Source: JAIVJM01 sp963816985 (GTDB lineage Bacteria > Acidobacteriota > Blastocatellia > Pyrinomonadales > Pyrinomonadaceae). Taken from it: DNA of 64,000 nucleotides. The notes under the pieces are model-generated. The model was not told where the DNA came from. It ran no database searches and worked only from the letters and a program-made list of their open reading frames with translations. Position 1 is the stretch's first letter; every line of letters starts with the position of its first letter. This document shows positions 35,228 to 45,300 of this stretch, in pieces. The translations under genes were made by a program, and so were the position numbers. The stretch is taken from assembly GCA_963816985.1 (NCBI GenBank), contig CAWFMF010000004.1:868001-932000 (forward strand), given 5' to 3'.

Positions 35228-36067
35228 ATGTCGAGGGCAAAATCAAAAAGCGCGAAGCGGGGCGACGGCAGGCAAACGCGTGTCGAGCGCATGCGGGAGT
35301 TGCTTCTGCGGCGGGGGATGCCGCGGTTGCAGATGTCGCTCATCCTCATGTTGACGGGGCTTGTCGGGTTCCTCGTGTCGTTCGCGCTCCTGCACTTGGG
35401 CGTGGGCCGGATGTGGTTGCGTTACCCGTTCGCGGTGATCGTCGCCTACGCCGCCTTCCTGCTCCTGCTGCGGCTCTGGCTCTTCTACCACCAGCGCGTG
35501 AGTCGAGAGTCATCCTCCTTCGACTTGGACTTGAACATCCTCGACGGCGTGCCGGTTGACCTGAGCGGGGCCGCGAACGACGTGGCGGGCTTCGGCGGCG
35601 GTGGCGACTTCGGCGGCGCGGGCGCGGGCGGCGATTGGGGGACGCAGGGACTCAGCGCGGCTTCGGAGAGTGTGAGCGGAGGAGGAGGCAGCAGCGGAGG
35701 CAGTGGTGGTGGCGGGAGCGGACTGCTCGACAGTCTCGACATCGGCGTTGACGCGGACGAGGGCTGCTTCTTCGTCATCGCCTTGCTGCTGCTCATCCTC
35801 GGCGGCCTTCTGGCCTCGCTCTACGTCGTCTACCTCGCGCCCGCGCTGCTGGCGGAGATACTCGTTGACGGTCTTCTGGTCTCCGGCCTGTACCGGCGCG
35901 TGAAAGAGCCCGTGCCCGGCAACTGGCTGCTCGGCGCGGTGCGCCGGACGCTCGTGCCAGTGCTTTTGACCTTCGCCTGTTTCGTCGCCGCCGGGTACAT
36001 CCTCAATCGCCTCGCCCCCGAAGCGCGCACCATCCGCGAGGTCTGGCAGAGCATCAAGTCGGACTGA
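35228..36067 (+). CDS. Four-helix membrane protein with Gly-rich cytoplasmic/periplasmic linker
   Basis: 279 residues. The N-terminus is basic (SRAKSKSAKRGDGRQTRVER). Helices lie at about 38-60 (LILMLTGLVGFLVSFALLHL) and 67-86. Then comes a long Gly/Ser-rich segment (about 115-175: GGGGDFGGAGAGGDWG, SGGGGSSGGSGGGGSG). A third helix is at about 185-215 (CFFVIALLLLILGGLLASLY) and a fourth near 245-265. The stretch before the Gly-rich loop has DLDLNILDGVPVDL. No family recognised. The bidirectional terminator at 36102 ends the transcript. The organisation resembles membrane proteins with a flexible tether. Confidence 0.7.
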   Translation: MSRAKSKSAKRGDGRQTRVERMRELLLRRGMPRLQMSLILMLTGLVGFLVSFALLHLGVGRMWLRYPFAVIVAYAAFLLLLRLWLFYHQRVSRESSSFDLDLNILDGVPVDLSGAANDVAGFGGGGDFGGAGAGGDWGTQGLSAASESVSGGGGSSGGSGGGGSGLLDSLDIGVDADEGCFFVIALLLLILGGLLASLYVVYLAPALLAEILVDGLLVSGLYRRVKEPVPGNWLLGAVRRTLVPVLLTFACFVAAGYILNRLAPEARTIREVWQSIKSD

Positions 36068-36101
36068 GCAGCGGACGAAGCTTTGACGAAAGTAAAGAGT
36101 G

Positions 36102-36136
36102 AGTGGCCCGCGTCGCACGTCGCGACGCGGGCCACT
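36102..36136. terminator. Bidirectional terminator
   Basis: 14-base perfect arms (AGTGGCCCGCGTCG) with a 7-base loop, between convergent genes ending at 36067 and 36173. Confidence 0.85.
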
Positions 36137-36172
36137 TTGCGGGTCAGGCGAGAAAACGGTTCGGGGTTTTAC

Positions 36173-37045
36173 TTAAGGGGCAGGAGGCGGCGGGGGTGGC
36201 GGGGGCGAAAGATTTCCGATGACCGCCGTCGCGTCGGACGGAGTTGCGGTCGTGTTCGACTCGAAGCGGACGTTGCCGTTGACGCCGCTGACGTTGATTT
36301 CGGGGCCGCCCGTGCCGAGGCGCGCGCGGAACTCCGAACGGCTCTCGCGCTCCTGCGTGGTGACGTTCGGGACGTTGAGCGAGAAGCCGCCGTTGTGCCC
36401 GTGGACGTTGATGTCGGCGTCGAGCTTCTCTTTCAAATTAACTTCGACGTTGCCGTTCACGCCCCTCACTTCAAGGCCCTGCGCGTCGAGCCGCGCGAGG
36501 CCGACGCGGACGCCGCCGTTGACGTGCGCGACCTCCGAGCGACCGTTGCTGCCCGCCACTTCGACGCGCCCGTTGACGTGTCCCACCTCGATTGCGCCGT
36601 CCGTCTCGCCGACCGCGACGGGGCCGTTGACGTGCCTCACGGCGACCTCCGCGCGGCGCGGGATGACGAGCTTCACTTCACTCCTCACCTGACCGCCGCC
36701 GCCCCAGAGCCGACGCCACCAGTTGCCGCCCACGCCCTCGCCGCGAATGACGAGCGACTCCGGCGAGTCTTCAACAACGACCCTCAAGGCTTCCAGGTCT
36801 TCGGCGCTCTCCGCCGTGCGGACGATGTGGACTTCCGCCGTGTCGGTCTCGGCGGTCTTAATCTCGACCGAGCCGTTGATGTGCCGCACCTCGACGCGCG
36901 CGCCCGCGCCGAGGCGGAAGCTCTGGCGCGTCTCTGCGCGCGTCGCGCCGCCGCCCGAACCTGCGTTCCTCATACGGTTCACCTGCCGCCCCGCGAACGC
37001 CGCGCCGGCGACGAGAAGGATGACGATAAAAAGACGAAATTTCAT
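36173..37045 (-). CDS. Secreted DUF4097-like beta-repeat protein
   Basis: 290 residues; AAAGGTGAGGC precedes the ATG. Signal peptide or anchor at 1-19. The body is a string of short beta units ending in an H/G-x-NG motif: RHINGSVEI, RHVNGPVAV, GHVNGRVEV, AHVNGGVRV, RGVNGNVEV, GVNGNVRF. This is the pattern of DUF4097 (adhesin/auto-transporter-like right-handed beta helix). The C-terminus is a Pro-rich tail of eight consecutive prolines. Likely periplasmic or surface; function unknown. Convergent with the gene ending at 36067. Confidence 0.8.
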   Translation of the reverse strand: MKFRLFIVILLVAGAAFAGRQVNRMRNAGSGGGATRAETRQSFRLGAGARVEVRHINGSVEIKTAETDTAEVHIVRTAESAEDLEALRVVVEDSPESLVIRGEGVGGNWWRRLWGGGGQVRSEVKLVIPRRAEVAVRHVNGPVAVGETDGAIEVGHVNGRVEVAGSNGRSEVAHVNGGVRVGLARLDAQGLEVRGVNGNVEVNLKEKLDADINVHGHNGGFSLNVPNVTTQERESRSEFRARLGTGGPEINVSGVNGNVRFESNTTATPSDATAVIGNLSPPPPPPPPAP

Positions 37046-37191
37046 GCCTCACCTTTCGGCGACGAACTCCCGCGCGCCCTTGCCCCCGGCGCACGCGGCC
37101 CGCCGCCCACTTCATTTAACTGCGTGATTATCTGTGCCCGCCCTTCGGTCAGAAGGAAGAACGACGCGGCGCGCGCCGAGGTTCTCTTTTT

Positions 37192-38103
37192 CTAGCTCTC
37201 GTTGAGTTCGAGGGCGATGTCGGCGGCGACGCGGGCGTTGTTTTCGAGGAGGGCGACGTTGGCGCGCAGGGTCGCGCCGCCGCTCCGTCGGCTCATGTGC
37301 GAGAGGAGGAAGGGCGTCAGCTCGCGGCCCTTGACGCCTTGCGACTCGGCCTCGTTGAGCGCTTCGGAGAGGCTCTCGCGCATCAACCCGGCTTCGACCT
37401 CGGACTCTGCGGGGACGGGCACGGCGACGAGGAGCGCGGCTTCGAGTCCGAGCGCGTCGCGCGCGCGGGCGAGCGCGGCCACCTCTGCGGGCGTGTCGGC
37501 GCGCGCGTCTAAGGGGAGGCCGCTGCGGCGTTCGTAGAAGGCAGGTAATTCTTCGCAGCCGTAGCCGACGACCGTGACGCCGTGCGTCTCAAGCCACTCG
37601 CGCGTGGCCGGGAGGTCGAGGACGGACTTCGCGCCGGAGCAGACGACGACGAGCGGCGTGCGCGCCAGCTCCGGCAAGTCAGCCGACACGTCGGGCAGGT
37701 CGCCCCGGTGCACGCCGCCGACGCCTCCCGTGGCGAAGACCTTAATGCCCGCGCGCGAAGCGACCCAGAGCGTCGTGGCGACGGTCGTCGCGCCGTCCCA
37801 ACCGCGCGCCACGGCCACCGAGAGGTCGCGGCGGCTGACCTTGCGCACGCCCTCCGATTCGGCGAGCCGCGCGAGCTGCGCTTCGTCGAGCCCGACGCAG
37901 AGGCGACCGCCGAGGATGGCGACGGTCGCGGGCGTCGCCCCGCGCTCGCGCACGATTTGTTCGAGCCTCCGCGCCGTCTCCAAATTCAGGGGGCTCGGCA
38001 GCCCGTGCGAGATGACCGTTGACTCAAGAGCCACGACCGCCCGCCCCTCGCGCAGCGCCGCGCCCGCTTCCTCGCCGAAGTTGAAGAGGTTTCTGTCAAG
38101 CAT
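37192..38103 (-). CDS. psuG: Pseudouridine-5'-phosphate glycosidase
   Basis: 303 residues from the ATG at 38103; a TTG two codons upstream is possible, and no good ribosome site is seen for either. Strongly recognisable PsuG: ALESTVISHGLPSPLNLETA at the N-terminus with the catalytic Glu, GGRLCVGL, the Lys-containing RKVSRRDL, GATTVATT, FATGGVGGVHRG, SGAKSVLDL with the second active-site Lys, and GYGCEELPAFY. It splits pseudouridine 5'-phosphate into ribose 5-phosphate and uracil in RNA nucleoside salvage. No psuK kinase is adjacent. A GC-rich inverted repeat lies between it and the upstream permease. Confidence 0.95.
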   Translation of the reverse strand: MLDRNLFNFGEEAGAALREGRAVVALESTVISHGLPSPLNLETARRLEQIVRERGATPATVAILGGRLCVGLDEAQLARLAESEGVRKVSRRDLSVAVARGWDGATTVATTLWVASRAGIKVFATGGVGGVHRGDLPDVSADLPELARTPLVVVCSGAKSVLDLPATREWLETHGVTVVGYGCEELPAFYERRSGLPLDARADTPAEVAALARARDALGLEAALLVAVPVPAESEVEAGLMRESLSEALNEAESQGVKGRELTPFLLSHMSRRSGGATLRANVALLENNARVAADIALELNES

Positions 38104-38137
38104 GGTCAATCAGTAAGTGATGAGGACTGACAACTAA

Positions 38138-38209
38138 CAGTACCGCGAGCGGTAGCGAGCGGGTTGGCGTTGGCGATGCTCAACCCGCTCGCTACCGCTC
38201 GCGGTACTG
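38138..38209. repeat. Perfect 28-base inverted repeat (CGGTAGCGAGCGG family)
   Basis: Arms 38138-38165 and 38182-38209 are exact complements with a 16-base loop. It begins two bases after the stop of the permease and shares the core with the repeat at 31082-31177. Confidence 0.85.
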
Positions 38210-38211
38210 TT

Positions 38212-39339
38212 TCAAATAGCGGCTCCTTCATCATTCAACGTTGCGGCGTTCGCCGTCTTCTCCTGCACTCGCTCCTCCCTGAGCAGGGACGTGTCGTACT
38301 TCACGTCGCCGACGAGCGTGTCTAAGACCGCCTTAGCGAAGCCGAGAATGGCGGGGCCGAGGACGATGCCGGGGATGCCGAAGACGTAGACGCCCGCGAC
38401 GAGCGCGACGAGCATCCAGTAGAAGTTGAAGCCGCCGGACTGCTTCGAGGCGAGCAGCGGTCGGAGGGCGAGCGACGAGCCGATGGTTATCAGCACGCCG
38501 ACGCCGAAGTAGATGGCCGCCGCCCCCGGCGCGTCGCGGAAGACGAGCAGGTAGAGACTGACGGGGACGTAGACGACCCACACGCCGAGCAGAGGGAAGA
38601 AGCCGACGAGGAAGGCGGCGAGCGCGAGCGCGACCGCGAGCGGCACGTCGAAGACGAGGTTGAGGACGAAGATGACGAGCGCCTTCGCCGTCTGGTCAAT
38701 GAAGACCGCCCACAACGCTCCGCGCAGCGCGCCGCCGACGTTCTCCGAGAGTTTCTCGTAGAGCGGCAGGAATTCGCCCGGCACTCGGAGCTTGATGTAG
38801 GCCTTCAGTTTAGTTCTGTGCGTCAGGACGTAGAAGACCGTGAAGAAGAAGACGGTCGACGACGAGAGGAGCAGCGCCGCGCCCTTGCGGAACTCCGCGA
38901 GCGCTTCCGCCGAGCGCAGCAACGCCTCGGCGAAGGCCGCTTGCAGACCGGCGCGCGTCTCCTCGTAGCGCACGCCGAGGTAGCGCGAGAGCGAGCGGCT
39001 GATGGAGTCCGTGATTTCGTGCTGGTGCTCGACGACGCTCTTCGAGTAGCCGGACATCTCGTACCAGCCGTAGCCGACGAGCGCGACGAGCGGGACGATG
39101 ATGAGCAGGATGGTGATAACCGCGCTCCCGGCGCGCGCGCGCAAACGTCGCTCAAGCCACTCCTGCACCGGGACGAGATAAGCCCCGGCCACCACGCCGA
39201 GCAGGAGCGCGACCAGCACTTTGCCGACGAGCAGGAAAAAGAGGACTAAGGCGAGCAGCGTCGCCATGCCGTAGACGACGAGGCTCCGCGCCTCGGAGAG
39301 CGTCACGTCGCGCAGCAGTGTCTCGTCGTTGAGGGCCAT
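38212..39339 (-). CDS. AI-2E family (PerM/TqsA-type) transporter
   Basis: 375 residues with about eight hydrophobic helices: two near the N-terminus (YGMATLLALVLFFLLVGKVL, LLGVVAGAYLVPVQ), a long amphipathic region (about 95-165), then helices from FFFTVFYVLTHR onward. The family signature region WAVFIDQTAKALVIF, FLVGFFPLLGVWVVYVPV and FGIPGIVLGPAILG is clear. Members export small molecules or ions; the AI-2 link is established only for some. The C-terminal tail is charged. The stop is followed by the inverted repeat at 38138-38209, which may end the transcript. Confidence 0.88.
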   Translation of the reverse strand: MALNDETLLRDVTLSEARSLVVYGMATLLALVLFFLLVGKVLVALLLGVVAGAYLVPVQEWLERRLRARAGSAVITILLIIVPLVALVGYGWYEMSGYSKSVVEHQHEITDSISRSLSRYLGVRYEETRAGLQAAFAEALLRSAEALAEFRKGAALLLSSSTVFFFTVFYVLTHRTKLKAYIKLRVPGEFLPLYEKLSENVGGALRGALWAVFIDQTAKALVIFVLNLVFDVPLAVALALAAFLVGFFPLLGVWVVYVPVSLYLLVFRDAPGAAAIYFGVGVLITIGSSLALRPLLASKQSGGFNFYWMLVALVAGVYVFGIPGIVLGPAILGFAKAVLDTLVGDVKYDTSLLREERVQEKTANAATLNDEGAAI

Positions 39340-39373
39340 CGGTTGCGGCCAACTCTAACACAGCCGAGAAAGC

Positions 39374-39461
39374 GGAAGGCAAAAGTGAAAAGGCGAAAGG
39401 CAAAAGTGAAGAAGCCGGTCACGCCTTCCCCTTTTGCCTTTCGCCTTTTCGCTTTTGTCTT
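39374..39461. repeat. Imperfect inverted repeat of GGCAAAA-type heptamers
   Basis: Left arm units GGCAAAA, GTGAAAA, GGCGAAA, GGCAAAA. The right arm (39430-39461) is the complement with few mismatches and runs into the stop codon of the DUF11 gene. Same unit family as 2311-2432. Confidence 0.8.
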
Positions 39462-42342
39462 ACTGAATGCGGACGGTGAAAGAGACGCTGCCAGTGTTGT
39501 TGGGCGCGACGTGGCTGAAGTTGCCGGTGAAGCTCCAGCGGATGTGCGTGACGAGGCGGTCGTATCCGGCAGGCGCTCCGCCGCCGCCGCTCGCGGGCGT
39601 GTAGACATAAGTCGTGCCGCCGTTATTGGAGTAGGTCACGGTCACGCCGAGTCCGGTCGTGCCGAGGTTGTTGACCACGGAGCCGACTTTGAAATCGGTG
39701 TAGTCGTTGAGCTTCAGGCTCGTGCTGGGGTTGGGGTCGGTGAGGACGAAGGCGTTCGCCGCCGAGCCGCCGCTGTTGGTGAACGTGACGGTGTAGGAGA
39801 GTTCGCTGCCGGGCATCTGCGCGGGCAGGGCGGGCGGCGGGCACGGCTGGCTGGCGAAGGTCTTGCAGAGTGTGATGTTGGGCGGAGTCGCGCCGAGAAT
39901 CGCACTGGCCTGATCGTCTTCGGCGGCGTTGTTGTTGTTCGGCGTCGAGTCCGGGTCGGACTGATTCGACGCGCTGACCTGAGCGGTGTTCGTGATGCTG
40001 CCGAAGGCGTTGACCGTGGCCGTGAGTTGCAGCGTGGCGCTCGCGCCGTTGGCGAGTGAGCCGACCGACCAGATGCCCGTGCCGCTGTTGTAAGTGCCTG
40101 TGCTGGGCGTGGCCGAGACGAAGACGAGGCCGGCGGGCAAAACGTCTCTCACCGCGACGCCCGTCGCCCCGTTCGGCCCGGCGTTGCCGAGCGTGATCGT
40201 GAAGGTCACGTTCTGGCCTAAGCTCGGCGTGGCGTTATTCACCGTCTTGGCGAGCGAAAGGTCGGCGCTCGTCACCGTGAGGGGGACGCTGCCGACGTTG
40301 TTCGTGGAGACGGGGTCGAACTGATCCAAGGTGAGCCCGGAGGTCGTGTTGGTGATGGTCGAGCCGCCGGTTCCGGCGTTCACCGTCGCGTTGATGACGA
40401 GCGTCGCGGTCGCGCCGTTGGCGAGCGAGCCGATGGTCCAGAGCCCCGTGCCAGAGTTGTAGGTGGTCGAGCCCGAAGGCACGGCGGAGACGAAGGTGAG
40501 CCCCGCCGGGAGGAGGTCTGTGAGGCGGACGTTAGTCGCGCCCGCGGGGCCGCCATTCGTGACGCTGACGGTGTAGGCGATGGCGTTGCCGACGTTCGGC
40601 GCGGCGTTGTTGACGGTCTTCGTGACGGCGAGGTTGGAAGCGGCGTTGATGGTCGTGGTGTCGGTGGCGCTGTTGTTGTTCGCGCCGGTGCGCGTCGGGT
40701 CGTTCGGGTCGGTCACGCCGGAGGCGGGCACGACGACGCGCGCGGTGTTCGAGAGCGTGCCGGTCGCCGTCGCGGAGAGCGTGCCGGTGACGGTGTAAGT
40801 CACAGACCCGCCGCTCGGCAGGTTGGCCGTGGTGTTGATGGTGTTGCCGCTGCCGTTGGCCGCGCCGCAGGTAGCGCCGCCCGTGAGCGCGCCGCACGTC
40901 CACGTGACGCCGGTCAGGGCAGCCGGGACGGTGTCGGTCACGATTGAGCCGGTGGAGGGGTCGGGGCCGGCGTTACTGACGACGATGGTGTAGGTGACGG
41001 CGCTGCCGGGGTTGACGTTCGCGAGCCCGTCGGTCTTCGTGATCGAGAGATTGGCGTTGAGGTTGACCGTGGCGCTGTCGGAGGCGGTGTTGTTGGCCGG
41101 GCTCGAATCGGGGAGCCACGTTGGGGGGTTGACGGTCGCGGTGTTGGTGATTACGCCCGTCGCGGTGGCGGAGACCGTGCCGCTGACGGTGTAGGTAGCC
41201 GAAGCGCCGGGTTCGAGGGTGGCGCTGGTGTTGATGCTGTTGCCGGAGCCGTTGGCGGCGGCGCAGAACGAGGGGGCCGTGGCGCTGCACGTCCACGTCA
41301 CGCCCGTGACGCTCGCGGGCACGTTGTCAACGACGGTGCCGGTCACGGCGTAGGCGCTGCTGTTGGTGACGACGATGGTGTAGGTGATGGGGCCGCCGCG
41401 GTAGACGGTCGTGACGCCGTCCGTCTTCGTGATCGAGAGGTTGGGCGCGGGCACGTTGGCGCTCGCCATGTCGCCCGTCGTGCCGGTGTCGCCGTCGCCC
41501 GCGCGGACGAGGACGCCCTGCGGGGTCGCGTTGTTGGCGACGGGCAGGGGGATTCGATAGATGTTGTTCGGGTTCTGCGTCTGCGCCAGCAGATCGCCCG
41601 CCGCGTTGAAGGCGAGGCCGATGGTGGCGTTGGCGGCGGGGGTGAAGTTGACCGCCGCGTTTCCGATTTGCGTCGCCGCGCCGCTCGCAATCGAGACCGT
41701 GTAGAGCAGCTTCGAGCTGGTCGAGATGTAGAGCGTGCCAGCCGCGTTGAAAGCCATGTCGCCGCCGCTGGTGACGGCGGCGGCGACCGTCACTCCGGTC
41801 GAGGTGGCGACGCCGGTGGCCGTGTTGATGGTATAGAGCACGCGTGTGTCGGGGAGGTAGTAGAGCGTCCCCGTCGGCGAGAACGCCATGCGGAGCGACG
41901 ACGGGACAGTGCCGCCGAGGCCGGCGCCGACCGCGACCGGCGCGACGTTGGGCGTCGCGGGATTGAAACGGTAGAGCGTCGGGTTGTTGGCACCCGTGTA
42001 GGTGACGTAGAAGAGCATCCCGTCGCTGGGTCGCTGCGCGAGCGTCGCGGAGTTCGTGCCCGCGGGGTTGACGAGATAGGGCTGGACGACGGTCGTGTGG
42101 GTGTTGGCCGGGACGTTGTAAACGTAAATCCCGTAATTGTTCGAGCCGCGCATCTGGTAGATGTTGGTCTGCGCCGACGCGGCGGGCGCGAACGCGAGGA
42201 GCGACAGCGCGACGAGAGGCAACCGCTGCTTCAACCGTGCGGCACAGAATGCGAGCGCGCGGGCGGCGACGAGGCGCACGGCGGGCGAGCGCCGCACCGT
42301 GGCGGACACACCCCTCAAAGCCTTTCGTGCCGCACGCTTCAA
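39460..42342 (-). CDS. Exported DUF11-repeat surface protein
   Basis: 960 residues starting at a TTG. The ribosome site GAGGAGGAA lies in the Glu codons and stop of the preceding gene, three bases away, so translation is coupled. The N-terminal extension is basic, followed by a signal peptide (about 40-58, LVALSLLAFAPAASAQ). A beta-propeller-like region (about 60-300) has MAFSPTGTLYYLPDTRV and LAFNAAGDLLAQT. Then four DUF11-type repeats follow (about 300-840; e.g. LSITKTDGVTTVYRGGPITY, LAVTKTVNNAAPNVGNAIAY, LSLAKTVNNATPSLGQNVTF). The C-terminal domain has FTNSGGSAANAFVLTDPNP. Likely cell-surface or secreted adhesin/scaffold. Last gene of the surface operon. Confidence 0.85.
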   Translation of the reverse strand: MKRAARKALRGVSATVRRSPAVRLVAARALAFCAARLKQRLPLVALSLLAFAPAASAQTNIYQMRGSNNYGIYVYNVPANTHTTVVQPYLVNPAGTNSATLAQRPSDGMLFYVTYTGANNPTLYRFNPATPNVAPVAVGAGLGGTVPSSLRMAFSPTGTLYYLPDTRVLYTINTATGVATSTGVTVAAAVTSGGDMAFNAAGTLYISTSSKLLYTVSIASGAATQIGNAAVNFTPAANATIGLAFNAAGDLLAQTQNPNNIYRIPLPVANNATPQGVLVRAGDGDTGTTGDMASANVPAPNLSITKTDGVTTVYRGGPITYTIVVTNSSAYAVTGTVVDNVPASVTGVTWTCSATAPSFCAAANGSGNSINTSATLEPGASATYTVSGTVSATATGVITNTATVNPPTWLPDSSPANNTASDSATVNLNANLSITKTDGLANVNPGSAVTYTIVVSNAGPDPSTGSIVTDTVPAALTGVTWTCGALTGGATCGAANGSGNTINTTANLPSGGSVTYTVTGTLSATATGTLSNTARVVVPASGVTDPNDPTRTGANNNSATDTTTINAASNLAVTKTVNNAAPNVGNAIAYTVSVTNGGPAGATNVRLTDLLPAGLTFVSAVPSGSTTYNSGTGLWTIGSLANGATATLVINATVNAGTGGSTITNTTSGLTLDQFDPVSTNNVGSVPLTVTSADLSLAKTVNNATPSLGQNVTFTITLGNAGPNGATGVAVRDVLPAGLVFVSATPSTGTYNSGTGIWSVGSLANGASATLQLTATVNAFGSITNTAQVSASNQSDPDSTPNNNNAAEDDQASAILGATPPNITLCKTFASQPCPPPALPAQMPGSELSYTVTFTNSGGSAANAFVLTDPNPSTSLKLNDYTDFKVGSVVNNLGTTGLGVTVTYSNNGGTTYVYTPASGGGGAPAGYDRLVTHIRWSFTGNFSHVAPNNTGSVSFTVRIQ

Positions 42343-42345
42343 AGG

Positions 42346-45300
42346 CTATTCCTCCTCCTCTTCCTCGTCCTTCTTCTTTTGCTTGCCCCGCGCGTCGTCG
42401 TCGGTGCCCTCGGCGGAGGTCGCACCGGCGCGCGACGTGCCGAAGAGGTCGAAGAGGTTGGAGAGCTTGGACGAGATGGTGAAGTAGAAGCCGCGCCGTC
42501 CGGCGACGAGAGACCCGGCGGTGGGCTCGCCCGCGCCCGTCCAGTTGTAGCCGCCGCCGAGACGCAAATCGGGCAGCACCCAGAAGCCGAGTTCCGTCCC
42601 CGCCGAGGCGCGGGCCGTCCGCGTCGAGGGCTGCGCGAGCCAGCGCATCTCGCCCGCGAAGTCAACGTAGGGGCCGACGCGGTAGACGACTCGGCCCTGC
42701 GTCAGATAGGTGAACGAAGAGACGCGCGCCAGCTCCGGCGACATCGTGTCGCCGAACTTGAAGGCGAGCCGCCCGTAGAGTTCGACGTTGCGCGTCGCCT
42801 GATAGTAAGCGTCGGACGAGAGGAGGTCGGAGCGGTCGCGCGTCTGGCCGCGCCCGTCAATTCCCTCCTGCGAGAGGTCGCGCCGCGTGTAGCTCAAGAG
42901 CAGCCCCGCGCGGTCTGATTCGAGCGGACGCCACGCAATCGCGGCGGTCGCGCTCGACGAAGAGCTTTCGCGCCCGCCGAAGTTGGTGCGCGCGAACTGG
43001 ACGCGGGCGAGCGAAGTGAAGTTGTCGAAGAGTCGGCCCGCCGCGCCGAGCGTCAAGACGGAGCCGAAGCCGCCCCGGTCGCGCAGCTCGTAGCGGCCCG
43101 TCGTGCGGAAGTCTTCGGTCGGCTGCCACGAGAGGCCGAAGTGCGCGCTGTTGAAGCTCTCGCCCTCGCCGGCGATGTGGAAGCCGCGCTCGTAGCCGAG
43201 GTCGAGCGAGAGTTCCTTGTTCAAGGCCAGACGGTTGGCGAGACCGATGACGGCGAAGCTGTCCGTGCCGTTGATGCCGTTCTCAAGTTGGTAGCGAGAG
43301 TTGAGACTGGCGAAGCGACCGAGCCGCGTCTCGATGCCGATGGCCGTCTCGCGGCGCGCGCCGGTGGCGACGAAGCCGGTGGCGGCGGCGTCGCTGATCG
43401 GCGTGATGGGCGCGGAGGCGAGCCGCTGCGAGAAGAAGAGCTTCGTGTACTGGTTCCACTGGTAGTTGGCGGCGAGCGTCGTCTGGTTCGGGTAGGTCGG
43501 GTCGGCCTCGGAAAGATTCTGCTCGCGCTTGACGGAGAGTTGGAGCTTGTCGGTCGCCTGCCACTCCGCGCCGACGGTGACGAGGTTCGAGTCGGTCTCG
43601 CGGTCGGTCAGATTATCTTTGAGACGGCGGAAGTCGTAGCCGACGGTCGCGCGCAGACGGTCGCCGATTGATTCCGTCCAGAAGAGCGAGCCGGTCAGGC
43701 GGCGGTTGTCCACGTTCGAAGTCTTGTTGCGCTCGTCCATCAACTGGACGCGGACGAGCGACGTGGCGCGCACCTTCATCTCGACGGAGGCGTCGGCGCG
43801 CTGCGAGCCGGGCGTGACGGTCGCGCCGAAAGGATTGAGGAAGCCTTCGTCGGCGCGCGCGAACCCGGCGCGCAAGGTCGCCTCGCGGAAGCCGAGCGGC
43901 TGTTCGAGCTCGACGCGGTAGGCGTTGCCGTCGTGGCGCTCGTCGAGGCCGGTGCTGAAGAGGTTGCCGCCGACGGCGACGCGGCCCCTTGAGGTCGCGT
44001 ACTCGGCGCGAAGCCGCCCGCCGTTCGGCATCGTCTTCTCGGCGTCGAAGCCGCCGATGACGAACGAGCCGAACTCCTCCTGCCGCTGGTCAATGAACGA
44101 GAGTCCGACTTTGAGCCCCACGCGCTCGAACGTCTTGAAGAGGCGGGCCGTGTAGACCGCCGAAGACATCGAGGCGGCGCGGTACTCGTAGGTCGCGACG
44201 ACCTGCAAGAGGTTGAAGGCGAAGTCGAAGGTCGAGATGTGCCGGAGGAAGAAAATCTCGCCCGTCACGGAGTCGAGGTTGTAATCCACCGAGCGAATCA
44301 AGGTCTCGCGCGAGATGATGATTTCGGGATTGCGGCGGTCGCGCACTTCGAGGACGATTGACTCCGAGCCGGGCAGCACTTCGCCGTGCGAGAGGCGGAC
44401 GAAGGCGAGCGCGCCGCCGGGGAAAACGTCGCGCGCGTAGGCCGTGTCGGGGCGCGCGCCGGTGACGGAGACGTAATCGCCCTTCGAGTTTTCGAGGTGG
44501 AGCTTCGCGCCCGTCAGGCGTCGCGTGTAGCTCGCAAGGCCCGCCTCGCCGTTCTCCGTGTCGAAGTCGCCGAACATGAAGTAGGAGCGGCCACGGTCAA
44601 CGCGGACGTAGAGCTTGGAGTTCGATTGCGCGTCCTCGAAGCGCGTCGAGGAGTCGCCGAGGAGCGGGTAGGCGCGGTCGAGCGGGTCGAACTGGAAGAG
44701 CCGGTCGCGCCCGTTCGTGCGATTGACGGGGCGGTTGCTGTCATACGCGAGCGTCAGGAGGTTCGAGCCGAAGACCTGCCCGCGATAGAAGAAGGCGAGG
44801 CGACGACGCACCGTCTCTTCGGAGTCGGCGGTGAGTTCGGGCTGCGCGCTCCCGACGGTCAGCTCGGCCAAGCCGACGAGAATCGCGGGCCGCACTTCGG
44901 CGGTGATGCGGATGCTCTGCTTCGACTCGACCGAGCCGGTCGTCGCGCGAATCTCAGCCGCGCCCGGTGCGCTGTCGGAGACGAGCCGGAGCGCGCCTTC
45001 GCCGCCGACGAGCGGAATAATCTGCTGGCTCTGCGCCCCGTCCTGCGCGCCGGGGGCGGAAGGCATTGAAAGGACTGAGCCCGCGTCAACGTTAATCTTG
45101 TCCGCGCCTTCTTTCGACTGAGCACTTCCGGCGACGCCTTCATCTTCAACTCTGAGCAGGCGACCGCGCGTCACTTCGACCGCCACCGAGCCGTCAGCCG
45201 CCGGGTGTCCCCACTGGTCGAAGGCGCGCACGCGGATTGAAGCCTCGTCGCGCCCGCCCGCCGAAAGCTCCTGCTTATCAGAGACAATCTCCAAACGCTT

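Noticed and set aside
36083..37195. Plus-strand frame opposite the DUF4097 gene
   Set aside because: Low-complexity antisense frame that also crosses the bidirectional terminator at 36102-36136.
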